The notes beneath the pieces were generated by a model. That model saw only the letters and a list, made by a program, of their open reading frames with translations, had not been told where the DNA came from and did not search any database. The position numbers and the translations under genes are program-made. Of a stretch of 64,000 bases of DNA, positions 56,748 through 64,000 are shown piece after piece (position 1 is the stretch's first letter; every line of letters starts with the position of its first letter). This DNA is from Nitrospirota bacterium (GTDB lineage: Bacteria > Nitrospirota > JACRHJ01), in NCBI GenBank assembly GCA_016212105.1, contig JACRHJ010000035.1:1-64000 (forward strand), given 5' to 3'.

Positions 56748-58133
56748 CTAATGCACTCCCATCCCGTGCCCGCCACCACCGCCCGGCATCGGGGCATCTT
56801 CGCCTTCGCCTATCGGCAGCGGCTCCAGTACTCCGACGGTGCGGTTGTCCTTGGTCAGGTACTTCGCCGCGACCCGCCTGACGTCGTCCGCCGTGACCGC
56901 CCGTATGCCGTCGAGGTACGTGTTCAGGAGCTTCCACGACGAGACCGACTCGTAACGCCCTATCATCATCGCGCGGTTGAAGTTCGAGTCGAGCCCCATG
57001 ATGAAGGACGACTCTATCTGGTTCTTGGCCTTCTGGAGTTCGCGGTCCGAGACAGCGTCCGTCTTTAGCTTTTCTATCTCTGCGTATATAGCCTGCTCCA
57101 CCTCGCCCACCGGCTTCTCCGGCATGACGCCCGCGTACAGCGTGAACGTCTCCGGGTCCTTCGACACGCTTGAGTAGCCCGCGCCCGCGTACTGGGCTAT
57201 CTGCCTGTCGTATACGAGCGACTTGTACAGCCTTGAACTCTTGCCGCCGGACATGACAACCTCAAGCACGTCGAGCGCGTACGTGTCCGGGTCGTCCTGG
57301 TTGGGCGTATGGTAAAGGACGTATATCGTCGGGAGCTGCGCCTCCTTCTTGAGAGTCACGCGCCTCTCGCCCTTCTGCACAGGCTCGGTCATGATGACCT
57401 TTGGCGGCTCCGGCCCGCGCTTTATGCCGCCGAACTTATCCTTGATGTCCAGTATCATCTTGTCCGCGTCGATGTCGCCGACGATGACTATTGTCGCGTT
57501 GTTCGGCTCATAGTACGTGTCGTAATGCCTCTGCGCGTCCTCGACCGTGAAGTTCTGTATCGTGTCCATCCAGCCGATTATCGGCCAGCGGTATGGGTGC
57601 GTCTGGAACGCGGCCGACTGGACGAGCTCGCCCAGGGCCGATTCAGGGTCCGTATCGGTACGCATCCGCCTTTCCTCGGCGACGACGTCGCGCTCGGACA
57701 GGAAATCCTTCTCGTCGAGCATCAGGCCCTTCATCCGGTCGGACTCGAGGTCGAGCGAGAGGCCAATCCTGTCGGACGCGAATGTCTGAAAGTACGCCGT
57801 GTAGTCCTGGCTGGTGAAGGCGTTGTCGCTCCCGCCGTATCTCTGGACGGTCTTCGAGAACGTCTTCGGGCCGTACTTCTTGGTGCCCTTGAACATCATG
57901 TGCTCCAGCATGTGCGAGATACCCGCCTTGTCGTAAGGCTCGTAGCGCGAGCCGACCTTGTACCATATCTGGAAGACTGCGACAGGCGACTTGTGCTCCT
58001 CCAGCAGCAGCACCTTCAGGCCGTTGTCGAGAGTATACTCCTTGACGCCGTCGAAGCCGACGGCGAACGCGGACGCGGTCGTCGTCAGCACAATAATGGC
58101 GGCGATTATTGCCGCGCGGAACTTCTGGGTCAT
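56748..58133 (-). CDS. M16-family zinc metallopeptidase (catalytic)
   Basis: 461 aa from the ATG at 58133 (GGAGG 6 nt upstream). A signal peptide ends near residue 24. Zinc motif HMLEH in KAGISHMLEHMMFKGTKKYG, with the distal Glu in VVAEERRMRTDTDPESALGE. R/Y loop region VVMSGGKSSRLYKSLVYDRQ. The tail is glycine- and histidine-rich (PGGGGGHGMGVH). Degrades peptides in the periplasm, presumably together with the inactive paralogue downstream, from which it is separated by a 130-bp repeat-bearing gap. Confidence 0.94.
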   Translation of the reverse strand: MTQKFRAAIIAAIIVLTTTASAFAVGFDGVKEYTLDNGLKVLLLEEHKSPVAVFQIWYKVGSRYEPYDKAGISHMLEHMMFKGTKKYGPKTFSKTVQRYGGSDNAFTSQDYTAYFQTFASDRIGLSLDLESDRMKGLMLDEKDFLSERDVVAEERRMRTDTDPESALGELVQSAAFQTHPYRWPIIGWMDTIQNFTVEDAQRHYDTYYEPNNATIVIVGDIDADKMILDIKDKFGGIKRGPEPPKVIMTEPVQKGERRVTLKKEAQLPTIYVLYHTPNQDDPDTYALDVLEVVMSGGKSSRLYKSLVYDRQIAQYAGAGYSSVSKDPETFTLYAGVMPEKPVGEVEQAIYAEIEKLKTDAVSDRELQKAKNQIESSFIMGLDSNFNRAMMIGRYESVSSWKLLNTYLDGIRAVTADDVRRVAAKYLTKDNRTVGVLEPLPIGEGEDAPMPGGGGGHGMGVH

Positions 58134-58520
58134 TGTTATCCTCCGGGTATTGACTACGTGCAACAGGAAGCGGTTGTGTGTTTAATGTAGGGGCGGGTCC
58201 CCGTGCCCGCCCAGTATTGCTCTTAATGCAGGGGCCGACCTGTGTGTCGGCCCTTGCATTGTCTTTACGGTGTCATTCTGAGCAACGCGAAGAATCCGCC
58301 TCTATACGATTAATTGTAAGGGCGCGGCTTACCGCGCCCGGCGACTTCATTGGATACAGGCAGATTCTTCACTTCGTTCAGAATGACAACAGAAATTCCA
58401 AAGACATGGCCCGGGACGCGCCTCGCCAGATACTGACCCATCGAAGGCATGGCGGGCAGTGCCCGCCCTACTATAAATCCCCTCGCCTTGTGGGAGAGGT
58501 GTTGGGGCGAGGATGTTCCG
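58134..58520. repeat. Dispersed-repeat mosaic upstream of the M16 genes
   Basis: GTAGGGGCGGGTCCCCGTGCCCGCCC (58187-58212), GGGGCCGACCTGTGTGTCGGCCC, GTCATTCTGAGCAACGCGAAGAATCCGCCT, GGGCGCGGCTTACCGCGCCC, CAGATTCTTCACTTCGTTCAGAATGAC, GGCGGGCAGTGCCCGCC. No gene. Confidence 0.85.
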
Positions 58521-59348
58521 CTATATCGTCTCGTTATACACTTCTCTCTTGGGCACGCCGCGAAGTTTGGCGACTTTGGCGATTGCGTCCTTCTTGGATA
58601 TGCCCTCCTCGCGGACAAGCTTTTCGACGTGGTCGGCGAGCGAGAGCACCGACTCCTCGACCGGCTCGGAAGTCCGTCCCTCGACCACGAGCGTTATCTC
58701 GCCCTTGACCGCAGCCTTCTGCCCGATTATATCAATTATAACATGAATTCTCCCGCGCAGGGTCTCCTCGTGCAGTTTGGTAAGCTCGCGCGAAAGCGAG
58801 ACGCGCCGGTCGCCGAGGACCCCCGCCATGTCCTTCATGCAGTCGAGTATCCTGTGCGGCGCCTCGTAGAAGATCATCGTGCGCGGCTCGGCCTTCAGCA
58901 CTTCGAGCTTCCTGAGCCTCTGGGAATGCCGGGCCGGCAGAAAGCCCTCGAAGACGAACGCGTCCGTCGGGAGCCCGGACACGGACAGCGCGGCAGTCGC
59001 CGCCGCGACGCCGGGTATAGGGATGACGGCTACGCCTTCCTCAATCGCCCGGTTGATGAGGTAATATCCGGGGTCGGATATGCCCGGTGTGCCCGCGTCG
59101 GAGACGAGCGCGACGTCGTCGCCGTCCTTGAGACGCGCGACAAGCACCTCGCCCTTTTGCTCCTTGTTGTGGTCGTGGTAGCTCGTGAGCGTCTTGTGTA
59201 TGCCGAAGTGAGTAAGCAGCTTCTGCGTGTGGCGCGTGTCCTCCGCCGCGATGAGCGATACCTCGCGCAGCGTCTTCAGCGCCCGGAGCGTGATGTCGTC
59301 GAGGTTGCCGATCGGCGTGGCGACTATGTAGAGCGTACCTGCGGACAT
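58521..59348 (-). CDS. rsmI: 16S rRNA (cytidine1402-2'-O)-methyltransferase RsmI
   Basis: 275 aa. Methylates the 2'-O of C1402 in the ribosomal P site. Signature stretches: LYIVATPIGNLDDITLRALK, EDTRHTQKLL, YHDHNKEQ, VSDAGTPGISDPGYYLI, PIPGVAAATAALSVSGLPTD, EGFLPAR, and FYEAPHRI. Normal length; start ATG at 59348 gives the typical N-terminus. Gene-free repeats flank both sides. Confidence 0.97.
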   Translation of the reverse strand: MSAGTLYIVATPIGNLDDITLRALKTLREVSLIAAEDTRHTQKLLTHFGIHKTLTSYHDHNKEQKGEVLVARLKDGDDVALVSDAGTPGISDPGYYLINRAIEEGVAVIPIPGVAAATAALSVSGLPTDAFVFEGFLPARHSQRLRKLEVLKAEPRTMIFYEAPHRILDCMKDMAGVLGDRRVSLSRELTKLHEETLRGRIHVIIDIIGQKAAVKGEITLVVEGRTSEPVEESVLSLADHVEKLVREEGISKKDAIAKVAKLRGVPKREVYNETI

Positions 59349-59734
59349 TCTGTACCTTAATCCCCCTCTCCTTGCGGGAGAGGGGGTTGGGGGTGAGGTG
59401 GTTCCATTGGGGCCGACCCGCGTGTCGGCCCTGCCTTTGCTTTTACGGTGTCATTCTGAGCAAAGCGAAGAATCCGCCTCTATATGATAAATCGTAGGGG
59501 CGCAGTTCACTGCGCCCGCACCTTTTACAAAATATAACGAAATTCCTGGATTCCCGCTTTCGCGGGAATGACAGGATATTGAGGAGATTGCCGCGTCGTC
59601 CCGCCGGGCTGGACTCCTCGCAATGACAATAATGAGGGCGGGCACGGGGACCCGCCCCTACGAAAATCCTAATTCAATGGCCTCGACGAATCTCCCGCCC
59701 CCTGCACAGGGGGAGGGCTGGGGTGGGGGTTGGT
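59349..59734. repeat. Dispersed-repeat mosaic between xerD-like gene and rsmI
   Basis: CCCCCTCTCCTTGCGGGAGAGGGGGTTGGGG, GGGGCCGACCCGCGTGTCGGCCC, GTCATTCTGAGCAAAGCGAAGAATCCGCCT, GGGCGCAGTTCACTGCGCCC, GGATTCCCGCTTTCGCGGGAATGAC (59548-59572) and GGGCGGGCACGGGGACCCGCCC. No gene. Confidence 0.85.
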
Positions 59735-60622
59735 TCACCCCCTCGGATGAAACTGCTTATGCAACTTCTTCAGCCGCTCCGTCTCAACGTGCGTGTAGAT
59801 TTGCGTTGTCGAGATGTCCGCGTGGCCGAGCATCGCCTGCACGATGCGAAGCTCCGCGCCGTGGTCGAGCATGTGCGTCGCAAAGGAGTGGCGCATCATG
59901 TGCGGAGTCAGCTCCTTCTTTATCCCCGCCTTTGCAGCGTACTTCTTGATTATCTTCCAGAAGGACTGCCGGGTCATCCCGGAGCCGAGCCTCGTGACGA
60001 AAAGCTCCTGGGACTGCCGCCCCTTCAGGAGCAGCGGACGAGCGGAGTCGATGTACTTCTGCACCGCATCGATGGACGACTCGCCGAGCGGGACGACACG
60101 CTCCTTTGCGCCCTTGCCGAATACGCGTATGTACCCGACCTCGAACTCAATGTTGCCCGCCTTCACGCCTACCAGTTCGCTCACGCGGAGGCCGGTGGCG
60201 TACAACAGCTCGAACATTGCCTTGTCGCGCACAGCCTCGGGCGTGTCGCCGGACGGCGCGGCGAGGAGCGCGTCCACCTCGGCCATACTCAGGACTTCGG
60301 GCATCCTGAGCGGCTTCTTCGGTGTCTCCAGCGTCTCGGTCGGGTCCTTGTCCACGAGTTTATCCCCGAGCAAGAACTTGTAGAACCCGCGTATCGTGGA
60401 AATAATCCTGTTCGTGGACGTCACGGACATCCCGCCGTCCCGCAGGCTCCTGAGGAAGTCGCGGACGTCAGTCAGCCCCGCGCCGCCTGGCGCGTGTATG
60501 CCCCGTTTGTCAAGAAACGTGGCGTACCTGCCCAGGTCCCGGCCGTAGGACTCCAGCGTGTTCTTGGACAGACCCTTTTCGACCACGAGGTAGTCGAGGT
60601 AGCGGACTACCGACTTTTCCAT
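59735..60622 (-). CDS. xerD: Tyrosine recombinase XerD-like
   Basis: 295 aa. N-terminal SAM-like core-binding domain (residues about 1-90; YLDYLVVEKGLSKNTLESYG) and C-terminal catalytic domain with all key residues: R in YATGLRVSELVG, K in GKGAKERVVPL, H-x-x-R in LTPHMMRHSFATHML, H in MLGHADISTTQIYTHV and the Tyr nucleophile in the same stretch. Length and motifs fit XerC/D chromosome-dimer resolution. No dif site was found in the window. No ribosome site is obvious at either ATG 60622 or GTG 60625. Confidence 0.93.
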   Translation of the reverse strand: MEKSVVRYLDYLVVEKGLSKNTLESYGRDLGRYATFLDKRGIHAPGGAGLTDVRDFLRSLRDGGMSVTSTNRIISTIRGFYKFLLGDKLVDKDPTETLETPKKPLRMPEVLSMAEVDALLAAPSGDTPEAVRDKAMFELLYATGLRVSELVGVKAGNIEFEVGYIRVFGKGAKERVVPLGESSIDAVQKYIDSARPLLLKGRQSQELFVTRLGSGMTRQSFWKIIKKYAAKAGIKKELTPHMMRHSFATHMLDHGAELRIVQAMLGHADISTTQIYTHVETERLKKLHKQFHPRG

Positions 60623-60867
60623 CACAAGATATTAGTCCACGCGCGCTTTTATTGCAAGGAAAGAGTTGCAAGCTCACGCCGTTATTGACTTTGGGGCGCG
60701 TATGGATTATATTCGTGCGAGCGTGAATACAAGACAAGCAAATGCAAATCCCCCCTGTAGTCCCCCCTTTTACAAAGGGGGGATATGAACGACCTTACCT
60801 CCCCCTTTGACAAAGGGGGATTGAGGGGGATTTAAAGCGGTAACGATAACATGAAGGAGGCAGTACA
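60623..60867. other. Intergenic region with CCCCCTTT repeats ahead of ubiD
   Basis: Contains CCCCCCTTTTACAAAGGGGGG (60764-60784) and CCCCCTTTGACAAAGGGGG (60801-60819), two related hairpins; either could act as a terminator or attenuator. No gene. Confidence 0.6.
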
Positions 60868-62337
60868 TTGGCATACAAAGACCTGCGTGAATTCATAAAG
60901 GCGCTCGAAGGCAAGGGGCTCTTAAAGCGCATAAAGGCCGAGGTAGACCCGTACCTCGAAATCACCGAGATTACCGACCGCGTCTCGAAGGAAAAAGGCT
61001 CGAAGAACGTTGCGCTCCTGTTCGAGAACGTAAAAGGGACAAGCATCCCGGTGCTGACGAACGCGCTCGGCTCGATGGAGCGGATGGCGATGGGCCTCGG
61101 CGTCAACAACCTCGACGAGATAGGCGAGCGCGTCCGCAACATGGCCGACCCGACCCAGCTCTTTCCATCGCCCGGCGCATCCTTCATGGAGAAGCTCTCG
61201 GTCCTGCCCAAGCTGAACGAGCTGTCGAACTGGTTCCCCAAGACCGTCAAGAAGGCCCCGTGCCAGGAGGTCGTCATGACAGGCGACCAGGTGGACCTGA
61301 CCAAGCTCCCGGTCCTGACATGCTGGCCGGGCGACGGCGGGCCGTTCATCACATTGCCGATGGTCGCGACGGTTGACCCCGTGACGGGCATCACGAACCT
61401 CGGCATGTACCGCGTCCAGGTCTTCGACAGGAACACCACCGGAATGCACTGGCACAAGCACAAGGACGGCGCGCGCCATTATTCGCACTACGAGGGCGCG
61501 GGCAAACGCATGGAGGCCGCGGTCGCCATCGGGGCCGACCCTGCAACGATATACACGTCCACCGCTCCGCTCCCGCCGGTCGTCGGCGAGTACCTGTTCG
61601 CCGGGTTCCTGCGTCAGGAGCCGCTCGAAGTCGTCCAGTGCAAGACGGTGGACATACGCGTCCCCGCGCACGCGGAGTTCATAATTGAGGGCTACATCGA
61701 GCCGGGCGAACGCCGCACCGAAGGCCCGTTCGGCGACCACACCGGGTACTACTCGCTGGCGGACGAGTTCCCCGTCTTCCACGTCACATGCTTGACTCAC
61801 AGGAAGGACCCGATATACCCCGCGACGGTCGTCGGCCGCCCGCCGCAGGAGGACGCGTACATCGGCAAGGCGACCGAGCGCATATTCCTGCCGCTCCTCC
61901 AGATGGTCTCGCCGGACATACTCGACTACGACATGCCGGTCGAGGGGGTGTTCCACAACAACGTCATCGTGAAGATAAAGAAGCGTTTCCCCGGCCACGC
62001 GAAAAAGGTTATGAACACCATCTGGGGCACCGGTATGCTGATGCTCTCGAAATTCATCGTCGTCGTGGACGAAGACGTGGACGTGCACGACTACTCCGAA
62101 GTCGCGTGGAAGGTGATGAACCACGTCGACCCGAGGCGGGACACGGTCATACTCGACGGCCCGCTCGACATACTCGACCACGCATGCCCGTACGTCGGCT
62201 TCGGCTCCAAGATGGGCATAGACGCGACGAAGAAGTGGGCGGGCGAGGGATTTACGCGCGAGTGGCCGGACGAGATTAAGATGTCGCCCGATGTTATCGC
62301 GCGGGTGGATGCGAAGTGGAGGGAGCTGGGGTTCTGA
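60868..62337 (+). CDS. ubiD: UbiD-family prenylated-FMN decarboxylase
   Basis: 489 aa from a TTG at 60868 with AAGGAGG 7 nt upstream. UbiD enzymes use prenyl-FMN to (de)carboxylate aromatic or alpha,beta-unsaturated acids, in ubiquinone or menaquinone synthesis among others. Visible motifs: LPVLTCWPGDGGPFITLPM, the cofactor/metal-binding HKHKDGARHYSHY region, EFIIEGYIEPGERRTEGPFG (catalytic Glu pair) and DHTGYYS. The UbiX partner that makes prenyl-FMN is not in the window. Quinone synthesis is the likeliest role. Confidence 0.95.
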   Translation: MAYKDLREFIKALEGKGLLKRIKAEVDPYLEITEITDRVSKEKGSKNVALLFENVKGTSIPVLTNALGSMERMAMGLGVNNLDEIGERVRNMADPTQLFPSPGASFMEKLSVLPKLNELSNWFPKTVKKAPCQEVVMTGDQVDLTKLPVLTCWPGDGGPFITLPMVATVDPVTGITNLGMYRVQVFDRNTTGMHWHKHKDGARHYSHYEGAGKRMEAAVAIGADPATIYTSTAPLPPVVGEYLFAGFLRQEPLEVVQCKTVDIRVPAHAEFIIEGYIEPGERRTEGPFGDHTGYYSLADEFPVFHVTCLTHRKDPIYPATVVGRPPQEDAYIGKATERIFLPLLQMVSPDILDYDMPVEGVFHNNVIVKIKKRFPGHAKKVMNTIWGTGMLMLSKFIVVVDEDVDVHDYSEVAWKVMNHVDPRRDTVILDGPLDILDHACPYVGFGSKMGIDATKKWAGEGFTREWPDEIKMSPDVIARVDAKWRELGF

Positions 62338-62611
62338 GGCCCGTCTCCCCTACCCTCGACGGCTGTCCCGATTGTTCCACTCTCATGGCGGTCGCCCCGT
62401 TATCTCCCCTCCCCTTGCGGGAGGGGCTGGGGGAGGGGGAAGCCTTTGACGTCATTCCCGCCCGTTCGGCTGCGCTCAGGGCAGGCTCCAGCGGGAACCC
62501 AGTGACTTTGCCTGTCATCCCGAGCGGAGTCGAGGGATCTGCTTTTCGCCTCGGTCGTCATTCCCGCGAAGGCGGGAATCCAGGAAGTGTCTAATTTGGA
62601 AGCGTACAATT
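62338..62611. repeat. Dispersed-repeat mosaic after ubiD
   Basis: CCCCTCCCCTTGCGGGAGGGGCTGGGGGAGGGGG, a split GTCATTCCCGCC...GCGGGAACCCAG carrying a TTCGGCTGCGCTCAGGGCAGGC insert, TGTCATCCCGAGCGGAGTCGAGGGATCTGC, and a clean GTCATTCCCGCGAAGGCGGGAATCCAG (62557-62583). No gene. Confidence 0.85.
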
Positions 62612-62935
62612 ATGATAAAACTCCTCATACCTGATACCGAGGTCCAACTTGCTCTTGTGAAGGGTATCCTTGAAACCGAGGAGATACCCTATTACGTGCT
62701 CAACGACCACTTCGGTTCAATGTGGGCGGGTGCACAGATAGAGCTGTACAACCAGAAAGCCGTGATGGTCGACGATGCGGACGCGGAGCGCGCCAGGGGG
62801 GTGTTAGGTGCGTTCGAGTCTTACCCGCAGGAGCCGGAGGAATCCCAAGATTCTCCAGCCACCTCCCTATGGGACAAGATTCGCATGGTCTTGGAAGTCC
62901 TGTTATTCGGCTGGATAATGCCAAGGAAACGATAA
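62612..62935 (+). CDS. DUF2007-domain protein
   Basis: 107 aa. The first 75 residues (IPDTEVQLALVKGILETEEI, PYYVLNDHFGSMWAG, IELYNQKAVMVDDADAERAR) match the DUF2007 'putative signal transducing' fold, a small alpha/beta unit of unknown role. A C-terminal hydrophobic stretch (IRMVLEVLLFGWIMP) could attach it to the membrane. The next gene starts 3 bp after its stop, so both form an operon. Confidence 0.82.
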   Translation: MIKLLIPDTEVQLALVKGILETEEIPYYVLNDHFGSMWAGAQIELYNQKAVMVDDADAERARGVLGAFESYPQEPEESQDSPATSLWDKIRMVLEVLLFGWIMPRKR

Positions 62936-62937
62936 TA

Positions 62938-63378
62938 ATGAGTTTTCGCTTCATATGCCTGCTGATAATATCCGCCGCACTCCTTGCCCCCGCGACAACC
63001 CAAGCCGCCCCCCCGTGCGCGACCTACGACGACTGCTATAAACTCTACGTCCCGTACGTCAAGTACGCGAGCGCATCCACCCTCTGCCCGGAACTCCCGG
63101 ACGAGTCGCTCGGCACCTGGCTTGAGGGCGAGTTCGGCGAGGGCGCGGAAATCGAATGGGACGTGAACGACTGCGGCGAGCGGCCGGAGGTCACAGACCC
63201 GGAAGCCGACTACCCCGTCTGCGTCGGCGTCTACTCGGTACTCCCGGACGGGGGCGACGTTTACCTGAACTTCATCGCGGGCACGGAGAAGAAGGGGCCG
63301 TCCGGCCCGGTGGAGCTTTTCTACGGCGACGTGGACAGCATCTGCGACCTGCCCTACTATCTCGGCATGCCCGAATAA
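62938..63378 (+). CDS. Exported hypothetical protein
   Basis: 146 aa from the ATG at 62938. A signal peptide ends near residue 23 (ATTQA). The mature part is acidic with six Cys (PPCATYDDCYKLY, STLCPEL, NDCGE, YPVCVG and SICDLPY), so up to three disulfides. Family not recognised. Directly follows the DUF2007 gene. Confidence 0.7.
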   Translation: MSFRFICLLIISAALLAPATTQAAPPCATYDDCYKLYVPYVKYASASTLCPELPDESLGTWLEGEFGEGAEIEWDVNDCGERPEVTDPEADYPVCVGVYSVLPDGGDVYLNFIAGTEKKGPSGPVELFYGDVDSICDLPYYLGMPE

Positions 63379-63484
63379 TCCAAGACGACGCCTCCCCAAT
63401 TCGCTTGAATTCGATTCGCGATATGGCTATAATGTCAGTTCGTGACAGCCTTACAACAACCAACCAGCAGGAGAACTAAGCAAA

Positions 63485-64000
63485 GTGAGCACGATGGACC
63501 CGATGGCGATACTCGCAAAATACTATTACACGACATCCAACACATACCAGTACCTGATCATGCACAGCAGGGCGGTCGCAGACAAGGCTCTCAAGGCGGC
63601 GGAGAAGGTCGCCGACCTCAAGCCCGACATGGCGTTCATAGAGGAAGCGTCGCTGCTCCACGACATCGGCATCTTCAAGGTCAACGCGCTGAAGATCGGC
63701 TGCATCGGCCCGATGGACTACGTCGCGCACGGCTACCTCGGCCGCGAGATTATGGACGCGGAAGGGTATCCCCAGCACGCGCTCGTCTGCGAGCGGCACG
63801 TAGGCGCGGGCATTGCGGTGGCGGACATCGAGGCGTACAACCTACCGCTCCCGAAGCGTGAGATGCTTCCGGTCAGCATCGAGGAGCAGATAATCTGCTA
63901 CGCGGACAAGTTCTTCTCGAAGTTCCCGACGAAGATGAAGGAAGAGAAGACGGTGGACCAGGTGCGCGCGATGGTCTCCAAGTACGGCGACGCACAGCTC
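63485..64000 (+). CDS. HD-domain phosphohydrolase (cut by window end)
   Basis: 172 codons visible from a GTG at 63485 (AGGAG 11 nt upstream; ATG at 63494 is the alternative); it runs off the right edge. HD metal ligands: H in LIMHSRAVADKAL, HD in ASLLHDIGIFKVN, H in CERHVGAG, and D in ICYADKFFSK. This is the short cytoplasmic HDIG type. Substrate unknown. It is the third HD protein in the window and is not closely similar to the other two. Confidence 0.85.
   Translation, partial: MSTMDPMAILAKYYYTTSNTYQYLIMHSRAVADKALKAAEKVADLKPDMAFIEEASLLHDIGIFKVNALKIGCIGPMDYVAHGYLGREIMDAEGYPQHALVCERHVGAGIAVADIEAYNLPLPKREMLPVSIEEQIICYADKFFSKFPTKMKEEKTVDQVRAMVSKYGDAQL

Noticed and set aside
60764..60819. CCCCCCTTTT...AAAGGGGGG hairpins as an IS terminal repeat pair
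   Set aside because: No transposase or target duplication lies between or beside them. They are short self-contained hairpins.

Overview
This 64 kb window comes from a GC-rich, Gram-negative bacterial chromosome. Diderm markers include MlaEFD lipid transport genes, an EnvC-type factor, several lipoproteins and a class A penicillin-binding protein. The taxon cannot be fixed from sequence alone. The ribosomal/tRNA-modification gene order, the periplasmic thiol genes and dense dispersed hairpin repeats between genes would fit a Desulfobacterota- or Nitrospirota-like lineage (inference). Housekeeping genes use ATA for Ile and AGG for Arg freely despite the high GC. No rRNA, tRNA or CRISPR array was recognised.

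Layout. 0-3.3 kb: tail of an IS630-type transposase, radA, and an AT-rich SMC-like ATPase plus DUF4276 (TOPRIM-like) pair that resembles a defence module. 3.5-6.4 kb: spermidine synthase-like, FkbM methyltransferase, EamA transporter and a DUF2892 protein. 6.5-13 kb: the classic ffh-rpsP-khpA-rimM-trmD-(RNA methyltransferase)-rplS-rnhB block on the minus strand, followed by a chimeric scar made of M28 peptidase and rnhB fragments. 13.2-16.5 kb: PIN toxin pair, orphan CopG antitoxin, ankyrin protein and small ORFs. 16.9-19.4 kb: decayed IS630 transposase fused to another rnhB fragment, the M28 peptidase and a methyltransferase. 19.8-25.5 kb: wrbA, a Nudix-APH-HAD overlapping operon and a PBP1a-type protein.

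25.5-29.3 kb is the most interesting region. It is an AT-rich two-gene operon encoding a TPR-like/class III nucleotidyl cyclase/radical SAM fusion protein and, translationally coupled to it, a YpgQ-like HD nucleotide hydrolase. I know of no described system with this architecture. Signalling or anti-phage roles are plausible but unproven.

29.3-41 kb: envC-like, ctpA, an OB-HD protein, a membrane pentapeptide-repeat protein, two headless HAMP proteins, a thioesterase, a FecR/DUF6600-like protein with a charged repeat tail, and a DUF1460-like lipoprotein. 41.3-47.6 kb: a metal/thiol cluster (HMA protein, CcdA, three thioredoxin-fold proteins, YHS protein, Cys-rich CpxP-like protein) facing a frameshifted trxB. 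47.7-51.4 kb: a cyclase-family hydrolase and mlaEFD. 51.4-55.2 kb: a cassette with a leader RNA, a PG-binding/CHAP hydrolase, two lipoproteins and holin-like membrane proteins. 55.2-64 kb: an M16 peptidase pair, rsmI, xerD-like recombinase, ubiD, a DUF2007 protein, an exported protein and an HD protein cut by the window edge.

Starts were chosen by Shine-Dalgarno match, overlap with the preceding stop, and family N-termini. They therefore often lie inside the longest possible open frame.
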